Shown in pieces: positions 18,289 to 27,521 of a DNA stretch of 64,000 bases. The translations under genes were made by a program, and so were the position numbers. The stretch is taken from contig DATJWB010000106.1 of assembly GCA_035501495.1 (NCBI GenBank), positions 74,773 through 138,772 on the forward strand, written 5' to 3'. This stretch comes from JAIQFL01 sp035501495. GTDB lineage: Bacteria > Acidobacteriota > Terriglobia > Bryobacterales > Bryobacteraceae. Every line of letters begins with the position of its first letter. Positions within the stretch are counted from its first letter, which is position 1. Under the pieces are notes generated by a model. The model was not told the origin of the DNA. It did not search any database and saw nothing but the letters and a program-made list of their open reading frames with translations.

Positions 18289-20463
18289 TCACGAAACCTG
18301 CCAGTAGACCGAATACCGCTTGTCGAAGAGTGTGTTCAGCGGCACTAAAGTAACGTTCTTCTCCTGGCCTGTGGTGTGGAACGTGAGCGGCTTGTCGCCA
18401 GGCTTGATCCACGAACTCAAATCCGCGCCCGATGCCTTCAACGTCGGGATTTCGATCGGCGGCACGCCGGGCTGTTGCGGGGCGTTGGGGTTCGCGTTCA
18501 CCCGCGGCGGAGCGCCTGGCGCCCGCATGCGCGGTGCATTGGGGCCGATGATCAAGCGTTCGGTGAGTCCTTCGTTGCCCAGATCACCCGCCAGCACCAG
18601 CGGGCCATAGAGAAACGCCTGAGTCTTGGGGTCGTCCGACATGGATTCCATCCACAACCGCATCGGTAACTCCATCTCCACGCGGTCGCCGGTTTTCCAG
18701 GCGCGATTGATGGTGAGGTAGCTGCCCGGCGCGGCGGACGCTTCCAGCGCTCTGCCGTTGATCTTCACAGTCGCGCCGTTGGCCCACTCGGGAATTCGCA
18801 GGCGCAGCGGCATCTGTGCTGGCTTCGCGACGGTGACCGTCAGCGCGGTGCCTGGCTGCTCGGGGAACCTGGTTTCCTGTCGCAGCTTGAATCCCTTCTC
18901 GGCCCAGTTCAACTCTGAGGGGATGAACAGATTCACGTACACGCCCTGGCCGTCGTGCCAATAGATGCTGTCGTTGAGCTTGGAATATTCCTCCACGCCC
19001 GTTCCCGTGCAGCACCAGAACGAATGGTCTTCCGAATTGAAGGTCTTCCACGCTCCCGGTGTGAGCGAAAGGTAATACTGCGTGTAGCCCTTCTCGGGAC
19101 GGATGGTGCCGATACGCTCGTTCATCAACGTCCGCTCGTAGTAGTCGAAATAGCGCGGGTCGGGGTCCCAGCTATACAGATGCCGCGCCAGCTTCAGCAT
19201 GTTGTACGAGCAGCAGCATTCCGCCGTGGACACGTTGCGCTTCCATTCGGCCGACAGGTGGCGGGGCGAGCCATTCCAGGATTCGCCGTTGCTGGTGCCG
19301 CCGGTCACGTACGTGCGTCCGGTGGACACCGTATAGAAGAAGAAATCGGCCACATCGTGGAACCGCATGTCGCCGGAAATCTCGTACCGGCGGGCCGCGC
19401 TGATCACCTGGGGAATATGCGTGTTGGCGTGCAAGGGAAAGCCGCGGAACGGATCTTTGTTCAACTCGTCGCGGTGGAGCGCCAGCGGATTGAAAAACCA
19501 CTTCTTGGTGTACCGGTCCGCGACCCTGGCCCACCGGTCGTTGTTGGTGGCGGCGGCCAGATTGTACAAGACTTCCCCCATCCCTCCATATTCCGTCATG
19601 AGGATCTCTTGCATGTGGGGTTCGGACTTGGAGCCCGTCCAGTCGTCGGCCCAACCGGCCATGCCTTCCAACACGCGAAGCGCCTGCTGACTGTCCGCCA
19701 GGCGGTACATGTCGAACATTCCCGCCATGATTTTGTGGATGGTGTAGAACGGCGCCCAGGGGAGCGTCTCGCTGACCGGCGGCGGATTTCCATTGGGATC
19801 TCTCGCCGCCTGCGGCCTGCCCGACAGCCGGTCCAGCCGTTCGAAAAGCGATATGGGGAACGCGCTCAGATAGCCGCCTCCCAGCTTCTCCTGGCACTTC
19901 GCCAGTTCGGCCACCAGCTCGTCGCCCTTTGCCTTCGCCGCCTTGTCCCCGGTGGATGCCCACAGGTTGGCGCTGGCGGAGAGAAAGTGGCCGGTGAAAT
20001 GGCCGCGCAGTTCGCTGCCGCGCTGCCCGTCATCTTTCATCTCCCAGCCGCCGAACGGTTCCGTGTTCCCGACCGGCAGCCCCGCATTGGCGCGGAAATT
20101 ATACACCAGCCGGTCCACCGGCAGTCGTGACATGTAGCCGCGATTCCATTCCTGCGCGTCGTGGAAGACGCTTCCGGGCAGCAGCCGGACCTGGGTCATC
20201 GGGAAGGGCTGCGCCCGGATGGATACGTCCTTCCGGGCGAACTCGATAGGCGCGTCGAATGGCATCGCTTCGGCCGGCGCCACGCGCCGCTGCTGCTGCT
20301 GTTGCTGCACGCTGGTGTTAGGATTCGGCGCCACGCCCGGCGGCTGTTGCATTGGCGGCGCGGTCTGCTGCTCGGCCAGCACCGCGGGGGCCGCCGCTCC
20401 GGAAGCAGCCAGAACGGCCGCAAACTTACGCCGGTTCAGCCGGGGAGATTTCGTTTCGCTCAT
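18289..20463 (-). CDS. Glycoside hydrolase family 127 (beta-L-arabinofuranosidase-like, DUF1680)
   Basis: This 724-aa exported enzyme probably removes beta-L-arabinofuranose or a related sugar from plant glycans. A twin-arginine signal is visible (LNRRKFAAVLAASGAAAPAVLA), then a Gln-rich linker (VQQQQQQRR), then the catalytic region. The cysteine/zinc site known from HypBA1 is conserved: Glu415 followed by Cys417 (AECCC) and Cys484-Cys485 (FWCCTG); one of the last pair is the nucleophile in that enzyme. The start at 20463 is chosen for the AGAGG about 10 bases upstream. It stands alone; no sugar transporter is adjacent. Confidence 0.9.
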   Translation of the reverse strand: MSETKSPRLNRRKFAAVLAASGAAAPAVLAEQQTAPPMQQPPGVAPNPNTSVQQQQQQRRVAPAEAMPFDAPIEFARKDVSIRAQPFPMTQVRLLPGSVFHDAQEWNRGYMSRLPVDRLVYNFRANAGLPVGNTEPFGGWEMKDDGQRGSELRGHFTGHFLSASANLWASTGDKAAKAKGDELVAELAKCQEKLGGGYLSAFPISLFERLDRLSGRPQAARDPNGNPPPVSETLPWAPFYTIHKIMAGMFDMYRLADSQQALRVLEGMAGWADDWTGSKSEPHMQEILMTEYGGMGEVLYNLAAATNNDRWARVADRYTKKWFFNPLALHRDELNKDPFRGFPLHANTHIPQVISAARRYEISGDMRFHDVADFFFYTVSTGRTYVTGGTSNGESWNGSPRHLSAEWKRNVSTAECCCSYNMLKLARHLYSWDPDPRYFDYYERTLMNERIGTIRPEKGYTQYYLSLTPGAWKTFNSEDHSFWCCTGTGVEEYSKLNDSIYWHDGQGVYVNLFIPSELNWAEKGFKLRQETRFPEQPGTALTVTVAKPAQMPLRLRIPEWANGATVKINGRALEASAAPGSYLTINRAWKTGDRVEMELPMRLWMESMSDDPKTQAFLYGPLVLAGDLGNEGLTERLIIGPNAPRMRAPGAPPRVNANPNAPQQPGVPPIEIPTLKASGADLSSWIKPGDKPLTFHTTGQEKNVTLVPLNTLFDKRYSVYWQVS

Positions 20464-20725
20464 GGTTCGCACCTCTTCGTGGCAGGTTGTCTGGAATCGC
20501 TTACATTATAACCCGCACCGTACCGCCGACCCGATGGCAGAATGAAGAACGCCTTTCGATGGGAGCCTGGTCCGGATTGAAACAGGGATCGCCGTCTTCT
20601 GGAAGTGATCGCCGGCAACTGGTCGGAATCGGCGCGGCGAAGCGGCGCGCGGCTCGCCTGCAGGCCGGGGCGCACCAGGTGCTGTATCAAGCCGTTCGCC
20701 ATCACTCAGCTTGACGCGCACCGGC
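20464..20725. other. Intergenic region, nothing recognised
   Basis: This is the left part of a 485-base gap between the GH127 start and the ADOP permease stop. Short open frames exist on both strands but none has a Shine-Dalgarno or a recognisable product. The GH127 promoter must lie near its left edge. Confidence 0.5.
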
Positions 20726-20939
20726 TGCGGGAAGGGCTGCGAGTGCTGGCGACAGTGGAGCCGGATCGTCCCGCAGCCGGTGCGATATCTACACCGCGCG
20801 TCCGATTACATGCCGCACGTTCGGGCCGATCACCCGCATCGGGGATGAGGCCGCCATCGAGCACAGCACGGAACCTTTCGGCCAGCTCGTGGTGTACTAT
20901 CGCGCCAACAATCGGGTGCCGCCCGAGTCGCGCCGCTGA
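20726..20939 (+). pseudogene. Possible remnant of a YkgJ-like cysteine-cluster protein
   Basis: In one frame there is CGKGCECW (from 20726), and in another frame CDIYTARPITCRTFGP (from 20781) running to a stop at 20937-20939. The second part resembles the C-x-IY-x-ARP-x-x-CR segment of the CxxCxxCC (YkgJ) family, and the first resembles its N-terminal cysteine cluster. They are out of frame and no start is seen, so this looks like a decayed gene. The resemblance is short and could be chance. Confidence 0.3.
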
Positions 20940-20948
20940 TCTGGCCGT

Positions 20949-23363
20949 TCACTCGTACCGCAAGGCCGTAGTTGGGTCCATTCTCATCGCCCCTCGCGCC
21001 GGCAGCCAGCACGCCATCGCGCCGACAACCACCAGGACCGCGGAGATCGTCACGAACGTCACCGGGTCGGTCGGCGTCACACCCACCAGCAGCGTCTTCA
21101 GCACGCGTGCCACGCCAAACGCGCCGGCCAGCCCGATCGCCACGCCGATCCCCAACTGCCGCAGTCCTTGCGACAGCACCAGCAACAAGATGTTTCCCGA
21201 CGACGCGCCCATCGCCATCCGTACGCCGATCTCCTGCGTCCGCCGCGTCACGGAATACGCCATCACCGCGTACAGCCCCACCGATGACAGAACCAGCGCG
21301 ATCAGCGCGAAGATGGCGAACAGGCTCCCGAACACGCGGAACGGCCACCGCGCCTGCTCGAAGTTCTCCTCGAGTGTCGCGACCCCGAACACCGGCAGAT
21401 CGCGGTCGATCGCCTCAATCTCCTTACGCAGCGCGCTCGTCAGCGACGTAGGCGGCACGGCGGCACGGGACAGGATCGCGAAACCGCCGGCCGGCTTGCC
21501 ACGATACGGAACGTAGACGATCGGCTCCAACTCATCCGTATCGAGGCGCTGGCGGAAATCCTGGCTGATTCCCACCACGGTCAGCCATGGCCGGTCGCCG
21601 TCCCACCGGATGCGCAGCTTCTTGCCCACGGGATCCTCACCGGGCCAATATCTGGCCGCGAAACGCTGGTTCACAATCGCCGCGCCCTGATCCGGCAGTC
21701 CGTCCGTGCTGTTGAACGCGCGGCCGCGCAGCAGGGCGATGCCTAGAGTCGCAAAATACGAGGGGCTCACAATTACGCCCGAGGTTCTCGGCATCTTATC
21801 CTCTTCCACCGGCGGCCGGCCTTCGATCTCGATTTTCCAGCCGTTGCCGCCCTGCAGCGGCAAGTGCGTGACGATCGCGGCCGATTCGGTTCCCGGTACC
21901 GAACCGATGCGCGGTTCCAGTTGTTCGTAAAACCGCGTGCGCGCGGCGGCATCGGGATACTTCTTGTCCGGCAGGGCGATCCGCATGGTGAGATAGCGCT
22001 CGGCGTGCAATCCCGAAGTCCGTTGGTAGGCATTCAGAAAGCTGCGGACCATCAGGCCGGCGCCCACCAGCAGCACGATCGAAAGTGCCACCTCGCTGAC
22101 CACCAGCGACGCCGTGAGCCAGCGGGATCGCGCGCCGCCGCTGCTTCCGCGTCCGCCCTCTTTCAGTGTCGAGTTGAGGTCGACCCTCGAAAGCTGAATC
22201 GCCGGCGCGAGTCCGAACAGGATGCCGGTCACCAGGCATACAGCGGCAAGGTATGCGAACACCGTGAAATCGATGCGGAAGTCGATCCAGTACGGCTTGT
22301 TGATCCTGGCGACCGCCAGATCGAACATGCGCACGCCCCACCGGGCGATGAGCAATCCCGCCGCGCCGCCCAGCACGCCGAGTATTACGCTCTCCACGAG
22401 CAGTTGCCGGATAATGCGCCAGCGGCCCGCGCCCAAAGCCGTCCGGATCGAAACTTCGCGCTGACGGGCCAGCGAGCGCGCCAGCAGCAGGTTCGCGACG
22501 TTGGCGCATGCGATCATCAGCACAAACCCAACCGCACCCAAAAGCGACAGAAAGACTACCCGGACCTGACCGCCATTAAACTGATCGTTATAAGGGACGA
22601 CCGAGAACGTGATACCGCGATTGGATTTGGGGTACTCCTGTTCCAACCGGCGCGCGATGAGGTCCATTTCGCTGCGTGCCTGCGCCAGCGAAGCGCCATC
22701 GGCAAGCCGGCCGAAGACCGTCATATCGCGTGACTCGCGTTTCTCATACTCACTGGTCGGAACCAATGGGGTCCACAGGTCCGAACTCAAGGGGAACTTC
22801 ATGCCTTTGGGCATCACTCCGACCACCGTCGTGTCTACCTCGTCGATGCGGATCGTCTTGCCCAGAATATTCGGGTCGCGGCCGTAGCGGTTCTCCCAGA
22901 TGGTGTAGCCGAGGATACAAGCGGGCGCGGCTCCCACGCGGTCCTCTTCCGGCAGGAAATCGCGGCCCAACAGCGGCGCCTGCCCGATCAACGAAAAGGT
23001 ATTGGCCGACACGCTCCAACCACGTACCGTGTCCGGTGAGCTGTTGCCGTCACCGATCACCATGGCCCTGGCGCTAAGCGCTCCCAGTCCTTTGAAGGTC
23101 TTCGCCTGCGCGCGCCAATCGCGGAAGTCCGGATAAGACACCCCCATGTCGGTCTGATTTCGGGTGGCGTTGTTCGAGGTAAGATACATGACCCGATGCG
23201 GCTGCTCGAAGGGCAATCCGCGAAACAGCACGGCGTTCACCAGCGTGAAAACGGTGGTGTTGACGCCGATGCCCAACGCCAGGGCGGCCACCACGACCGC
23301 CGTAAACCCCGGTTCGCGCAGCAATCGCCGAACCCCAAATCGCACGTCCTGCGACAGGCCCAT
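20949..23363 (-). CDS. ABC transporter permease, ADOP/MacB type (no N-terminal helical domain)
   Basis: This 804-aa membrane protein has two FtsX-type permease units, each paired with a MacB-like periplasmic domain, the arrangement of acidobacterial duplicated orphan permeases. It starts directly with QDVRFGVRRLLREPGF and the first helix, lacking the roughly 80-residue soluble domain seen in the one at 33491. Conserved pieces are visible: LLIACANVANLLLARS.AR.RE.SIRTALGAGR in the middle and TRRTQEIGVRMAMGA near the end, finishing in DPTTALRYE. No ABC ATPase gene is next to it. The start MGLSQDV has GGGGAAGGA close upstream. The transported molecule is unknown. Confidence 0.9.
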   Translation of the reverse strand: MGLSQDVRFGVRRLLREPGFTAVVVAALALGIGVNTTVFTLVNAVLFRGLPFEQPHRVMYLTSNNATRNQTDMGVSYPDFRDWRAQAKTFKGLGALSARAMVIGDGNSSPDTVRGWSVSANTFSLIGQAPLLGRDFLPEEDRVGAAPACILGYTIWENRYGRDPNILGKTIRIDEVDTTVVGVMPKGMKFPLSSDLWTPLVPTSEYEKRESRDMTVFGRLADGASLAQARSEMDLIARRLEQEYPKSNRGITFSVVPYNDQFNGGQVRVVFLSLLGAVGFVLMIACANVANLLLARSLARQREVSIRTALGAGRWRIIRQLLVESVILGVLGGAAGLLIARWGVRMFDLAVARINKPYWIDFRIDFTVFAYLAAVCLVTGILFGLAPAIQLSRVDLNSTLKEGGRGSSGGARSRWLTASLVVSEVALSIVLLVGAGLMVRSFLNAYQRTSGLHAERYLTMRIALPDKKYPDAAARTRFYEQLEPRIGSVPGTESAAIVTHLPLQGGNGWKIEIEGRPPVEEDKMPRTSGVIVSPSYFATLGIALLRGRAFNSTDGLPDQGAAIVNQRFAARYWPGEDPVGKKLRIRWDGDRPWLTVVGISQDFRQRLDTDELEPIVYVPYRGKPAGGFAILSRAAVPPTSLTSALRKEIEAIDRDLPVFGVATLEENFEQARWPFRVFGSLFAIFALIALVLSSVGLYAVMAYSVTRRTQEIGVRMAMGASSGNILLLVLSQGLRQLGIGVAIGLAGAFGVARVLKTLLVGVTPTDPVTFVTISAVLVVVGAMACWLPARGAMRMDPTTALRYE

Positions 23364-23448
23364 TCCTTCCCCTCTCTGGTGCATCAGAGGTGACGAACTT
23401 TCTCCACAAAAAGTTCCCGCCTCCTGCGATGCGTCATAATGCTTAACC

Positions 23449-25509
23449 GTGAGTCCCCGTCACCGCATCGTCCTGGCTTGCCTTCCGATCGTCCTTTGCG
23501 CCCGCGCCGCGGATGTCCAGTGGCCCGTCAACGGCGGGCCCGATAACATCCGTTACTCGCCGCTGACGCAGATCTCGCCCGCCAACGTCGATCGCCTGCA
23601 AGTGGCCTGGAGCTTCGACACTCACGACGCTTTCAAAGATTCCGAGATGCAGAGCAACCCCATCGTGGTGGACGGCATCCTTTACATCACCACCCCCAAG
23701 CTGCGCGTCGTGGCGCTGAACGCCGCGACCGGCACCGAAGTGTGGGGCTTCGACCCCAACAACGGGCAGGCTCCCACCCGCCGCTACCGCCACCGCGGCG
23801 TGACCGTTTACAGGGACCGCGTCTTTTTTACCCACCGCAATTTCCTTTGGGCGCTCGACCGGAAGACCGGCCAGCCCATTCCGTCATTTGGCGACAACGG
23901 ACGCATCGATCTCCGCCAGGGACTCGGGCGCCCCGCCGAGAATATGACCGTCAGCGCCAGCAGTCCCGGTGTGATCTTCGAAGACATGCTCATCCTGGGC
24001 AGCACCGTGCCTGAGACGCTGCCGGGATCGCCGGGCCACATCCGCGCCTTCGACGCCAATTCCGGCAAGCTCCGCTGGATCTTCCATACCATTCCGCAGC
24101 CCGGCGAATTCGGCTACGACACCTGGCCCAAAGACGCGTGGCAAATCTCGGGAGGCGCGAATGCCTGGGCCGGCCTTTCGGTGGATGCCAGGCTCGGCAT
24201 GGTGTTCGCCGCCACCGGGTCGGCCTCCTACGACTTCTACGGCGCCAACCGCATCGGCGACAATCTCTTCGCCGATTGCGTGCTGGCGCTGGACGCGCGT
24301 ACCGGCAAGCGCATCTGGCATTTTCAGGCCATCAAGCACGACGTGTGGGACTACGATTTTCCGGCGGCTCCCAGCCTGGTGACCGTCACCCGCAACGGGC
24401 GGAAGGTGGAAGCGGTCGCGCAGATTACCAAGACCGGCTTCGTCTACGTGTTCGACCGCCGCACGGGCGAGCCGCTCTTTCCCATCGATTACCGCAAGGT
24501 GCCGCCCTCGCCGGTGGACGGCGAGAAGCTCTCGGAGACGCAGCCGTACCCGGTGAAACCTCCGCCCTTCACGCGCCAGATCATTACCGAAAATATGCTT
24601 ACCACGCGCACGCCGGAAGCGCACGCCGGCGTGCTGACGGCGTTCCGCAAGCTCAATTCGAAGGGGATCTTCTTCCCGCCGACTGTCGAGGGTACCCTCA
24701 TCTTTCCCGGCGTGGATGGCGGCGGCGAATGGGGCGGCGCGGCGTTCGATCCCGAAACCGCGCTGCTCTACGTCAACTCCAACGAGATGCCCTGGATCGC
24801 GCGCCTGGTGGCTCGCGACGAGAAGTCGGCGTACCAGAGCAATTGCGCCGGCTGCCACCGCGAAGACCTCAAGGGCACACCGCCCACCTTCCCCTCGCTG
24901 GTAGACATCGGCAAGCGGCTTTCGCGGCAGGAGATCGCGACCATCGTGCGGCAGGGTAGCGGGCGCATGCCGGGCTTCGCCACGCTGGGCACTCCGACCG
25001 TCAACGACATCGTGGAGTTCCTGCTGACCGGCAAGGACAGCGCGGGCGATCCAAAACGCGCGGCGCAGGACCCCAACTGGCTGAAGTACCGCACCGACGG
25101 CGAGGTAATCTTTCTCGATCCCGAAGGCTATCCCGCGATTTCGCCGCCGTGGGGCACGCTCAACGCGATCGATCTCAACGCGGGCGAAATCCGTTGGCAA
25201 ATCCCTTTCGGCGAGTTCCCCGACCTCGCCGCGAAGGGTCTGAAAAACACCGGCAGCGACAACTACGGCGGGCCGGTAGTGACTGCCAGCGGCCTGCTCT
25301 TCATCGGCGCCACCAACTTCGACCGGAAGTTTCACGCCTACGACAAACTCACCGGCAAGCTGCTGTGGGAAACGGTGCTGCCGGCAGCGGGCAACGCTAC
25401 GCCCTCCGTCTACGAAATCAACGGGCGCGAATTCGTGGCGATCGTCTGCGGCGGCGGCAAGAACGGCGCTCCTTCGGGCGGAAGCATCGTGGCGTTCGCG
25501 CTGCCGTGA
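23449..25509 (+). CDS. PQQ-dependent dehydrogenase with inserted cytochrome c domain
   Basis: This 686-aa secreted quinoprotein has a signal peptide (GTG start, MSPRHRIVLACLPIVLCARA) followed by a beta-propeller beginning WPVNGGPDNIRYSPLTQI, as in glucose/alcohol quinoprotein dehydrogenases. A c-type haem site CAGCH (Cys466, Cys469, His470) sits inside the propeller sequence, after which propeller sequence resumes (NYGGPVVTASGLLFIGAT). It should oxidise a sugar or alcohol in the periplasm and pass electrons from PQQ through the haem. The substrate is not readable. No PQQ biosynthesis genes are in the window. It is divergent from the ADOP permease. Confidence 0.9.
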   Translation: MSPRHRIVLACLPIVLCARAADVQWPVNGGPDNIRYSPLTQISPANVDRLQVAWSFDTHDAFKDSEMQSNPIVVDGILYITTPKLRVVALNAATGTEVWGFDPNNGQAPTRRYRHRGVTVYRDRVFFTHRNFLWALDRKTGQPIPSFGDNGRIDLRQGLGRPAENMTVSASSPGVIFEDMLILGSTVPETLPGSPGHIRAFDANSGKLRWIFHTIPQPGEFGYDTWPKDAWQISGGANAWAGLSVDARLGMVFAATGSASYDFYGANRIGDNLFADCVLALDARTGKRIWHFQAIKHDVWDYDFPAAPSLVTVTRNGRKVEAVAQITKTGFVYVFDRRTGEPLFPIDYRKVPPSPVDGEKLSETQPYPVKPPPFTRQIITENMLTTRTPEAHAGVLTAFRKLNSKGIFFPPTVEGTLIFPGVDGGGEWGGAAFDPETALLYVNSNEMPWIARLVARDEKSAYQSNCAGCHREDLKGTPPTFPSLVDIGKRLSRQEIATIVRQGSGRMPGFATLGTPTVNDIVEFLLTGKDSAGDPKRAAQDPNWLKYRTDGEVIFLDPEGYPAISPPWGTLNAIDLNAGEIRWQIPFGEFPDLAAKGLKNTGSDNYGGPVVTASGLLFIGATNFDRKFHAYDKLTGKLLWETVLPAAGNATPSVYEINGREFVAIVCGGGKNGAPSGGSIVAFALP

Positions 25510-25517
25510 TCGCATTC

Positions 25518-25537
25518 GTGGCGCGGGCACTCGTGCC
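25518..25537 (-). repeat. REP-like repeat core between two convergent stops
   Basis: The plus strand reads GTGGCGCGGGCACTCGTGCC, the complement orientation of the core in pbpC with a few changes, followed by GACGCTTTTACGAG, which resembles the interior of the 49934-50023 element. It lies in the 50 bases between the PQQ dehydrogenase and S9 peptidase stops, where it could also stop transcription. Confidence 0.65.
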
Positions 25538-25559
25538 GACGCTTTTACGAGCCGGGTAC

Positions 25560-27521
25560 TCAGTCGCCCAGGTACTTGGCCACCCAGTCGAGGTGCCGGT
25601 GCATGATGTCGAGCACGAACTTGGGCTCCTGCGGTCCGTGCGGCGTCCGCGGATAGGTCACCATCTCCACCGGCGTCCCCATCCTCTTCAGCGCCGTGTA
25701 CATCTCGCGCCCCTGCGTCGTCGGCACGCGGATGTCCGCCTCGCCGTGCAGGATGAGCATCGGCGTCTTGGCGTTTCCGATGTGCGCCAGCGGCGACATC
25801 TTGATGTAGCGCTCCGGCTGCTCGTACCAGGTGCCCTCGAAGTAATCGTCGAGCGTCGTCGGAATATCGTTCGTTCCCCACATGGAGATGAGGTTTGACA
25901 AGCCGGCGCCCGTAGCGGCGCACTTGAAGCGGTTGGTCTGCGTCACCACCCAGTTGGTCATGTAGCCGCCGTAACTCCAGCCCATTACCGCCATGCGACT
26001 CGGATCGGCAACTCCCATCGCGATCACCGCATCCACGCCGCTCATCAGGTCGGCGTAATCTCCGCCGCCCCAGTCATCCACGTTGGACGATCGGAACGGC
26101 AGACCGTAGTTGGTGGAGCCTCGTGGATTGGCGCGCAGCACCGCCCACCCCCGCGCCGCGAAGGAGGCGATGGGATAAAGCCCTGATGCCCCGATAAACG
26201 TTTCGTTGAACGCACCCGCAGGACCGCCGTGGATGTTGAGAATCAACGGTACCTGCTTGCCGGCCTGGTAGTTCGGAGGCAAAGTCAGCAGTCCTTCGAT
26301 CTCCTTGCCGTCCTTCGAAGATTTCCACTTAATCACCTTGGTCTCACCGATCGGCTGCTTCGGCAGATCGACATTGGCCGCGCTCACCCGCACCGGCTTG
26401 ATCGACGCGACTTCGGTAATGTAGGCTTCCACGGGCTGGTCCGTGGCCTGCATCGCGAGGCCCGCGTGCGTGCCCGCGCGATTCAGGACGAACCCCGCGA
26501 AGGTGCCGCGAGTGGGCTGAAACACGGCCCCCGGCGGACCATCTACCGGCATCGCATACAAGACGCTCCGGGTGCCTTTGCCCTCGGTGAACATGATGCG
26601 ATTTCTGGTCCATCCCGCCATCGCCGGCGATTCATCGGGCGATGCCGGCAACTCCCGTGACTTCATGTCCGCGAGGGTCAGCAGCATGATACGGTTGCCA
26701 TCGATGCGCTTGGCCGAAACGTTGCTGTGGATGTATGCCAGGTAGCGTCCGTCCGGCGAATACCGCGGCTGGCTTTCGCTCGCGGGCGTAGCGGCGACCG
26801 GCCGGATCACGCCCGTCTCTACCTCCACTTCGTAGATGTCCGACTTGCGCGCATCGTCGGCATCGGGAGTGGGGCGAGTTTCGTAAGCGATGCGCCGCGA
26901 ATCGGGTGACCAGTCGAATGCCCCGGTGTTATACGGACCGCTCGCGATCTTTTTGAACGGCCGCTTGCCGGAAGCGTCCGGTTCCACTGGCACGATCCAG
27001 AGCGACTGGTTGTGTGGATTCTCGTCAACCACGCGGAAGTCGAGCTTCTCGCGCTTGGCGCGCTCCTCCGTCGTATCGGGTTCGCGCGCCGCGAATGCGA
27101 TCCACTTGCCATTGGGGGAAACCGAATAAGCCCCCAGGGTGCCCGCCCAGTTCACCACCTGTTCGGCCTCGCCGCCATCGATGGGAATGCGGTAGATGCC
27201 GCGTTTGCCGCTGCGGTCGGAGGCGAAGAACACCCAGGCCGAATCGGCGGAAAAGGCCGGCGAGTTCGCCGACCTGTCTCCGCGCGTGAGCTGCATCCGG
27301 CTGGAGCCATCGGCATGCGCCAGAAAGACGTGCGTCAGCGATTCGCTTTTTTCGCCGTCCATGACGGGCCGGGTTTCAGTCCACACCGCCAGCTTGCCAT
27401 CCGGCGATGGCACGGCGGCCGTGACGGTCTTCACTTTCATGGAAAGCTCGGGAGTCCACTGCGCCAGGAGCGCGGCGGGAAGCAGCGGGAGCAGGAGTCT
27501 TACGATCAATCTACCGGACAT
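25560..27521 (-). CDS. S9 family peptidase (prolyl oligopeptidase/acylaminoacyl-peptidase type), second of tandem pair
   Basis: This 653-aa secreted peptidase has a signal peptide (MSGRLIVRLLLPLLPAALLAQ), a TolB-like beta-propeller with repeated SPDG..IAF blades, and a C-terminal alpha/beta-hydrolase domain. The nucleophile Ser516 is in GWSYGGYM, with the Asp in HGEADIRVP and the His in RTPHGP completing the triad. It should cleave short peptides in the periplasm. The start at 27521 is inside the end of the upstream paralogue (11-base overlap), so translation is coupled. It shares many blocks with the gene at 27511-29478, a tandem duplication. Confidence 0.92.
   Translation of the reverse strand: MSGRLIVRLLLPLLPAALLAQWTPELSMKVKTVTAAVPSPDGKLAVWTETRPVMDGEKSESLTHVFLAHADGSSRMQLTRGDRSANSPAFSADSAWVFFASDRSGKRGIYRIPIDGGEAEQVVNWAGTLGAYSVSPNGKWIAFAAREPDTTEERAKREKLDFRVVDENPHNQSLWIVPVEPDASGKRPFKKIASGPYNTGAFDWSPDSRRIAYETRPTPDADDARKSDIYEVEVETGVIRPVAATPASESQPRYSPDGRYLAYIHSNVSAKRIDGNRIMLLTLADMKSRELPASPDESPAMAGWTRNRIMFTEGKGTRSVLYAMPVDGPPGAVFQPTRGTFAGFVLNRAGTHAGLAMQATDQPVEAYITEVASIKPVRVSAANVDLPKQPIGETKVIKWKSSKDGKEIEGLLTLPPNYQAGKQVPLILNIHGGPAGAFNETFIGASGLYPIASFAARGWAVLRANPRGSTNYGLPFRSSNVDDWGGGDYADLMSGVDAVIAMGVADPSRMAVMGWSYGGYMTNWVVTQTNRFKCAATGAGLSNLISMWGTNDIPTTLDDYFEGTWYEQPERYIKMSPLAHIGNAKTPMLILHGEADIRVPTTQGREMYTALKRMGTPVEMVTYPRTPHGPQEPKFVLDIMHRHLDWVAKYLGD

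Noticed and set aside
20281..20310. CTG/TTG-rich run near the GH127 N-terminus
   Set aside because: It encodes the Gln-rich linker after the signal peptide; too short and irregular to be a microsatellite of interest.
23884..25923. 679-codon minus-strand frame opposite the PQQ dehydrogenase
   Set aside because: It runs across a convergent gene junction and overlaps two real genes; no recognisable domain.
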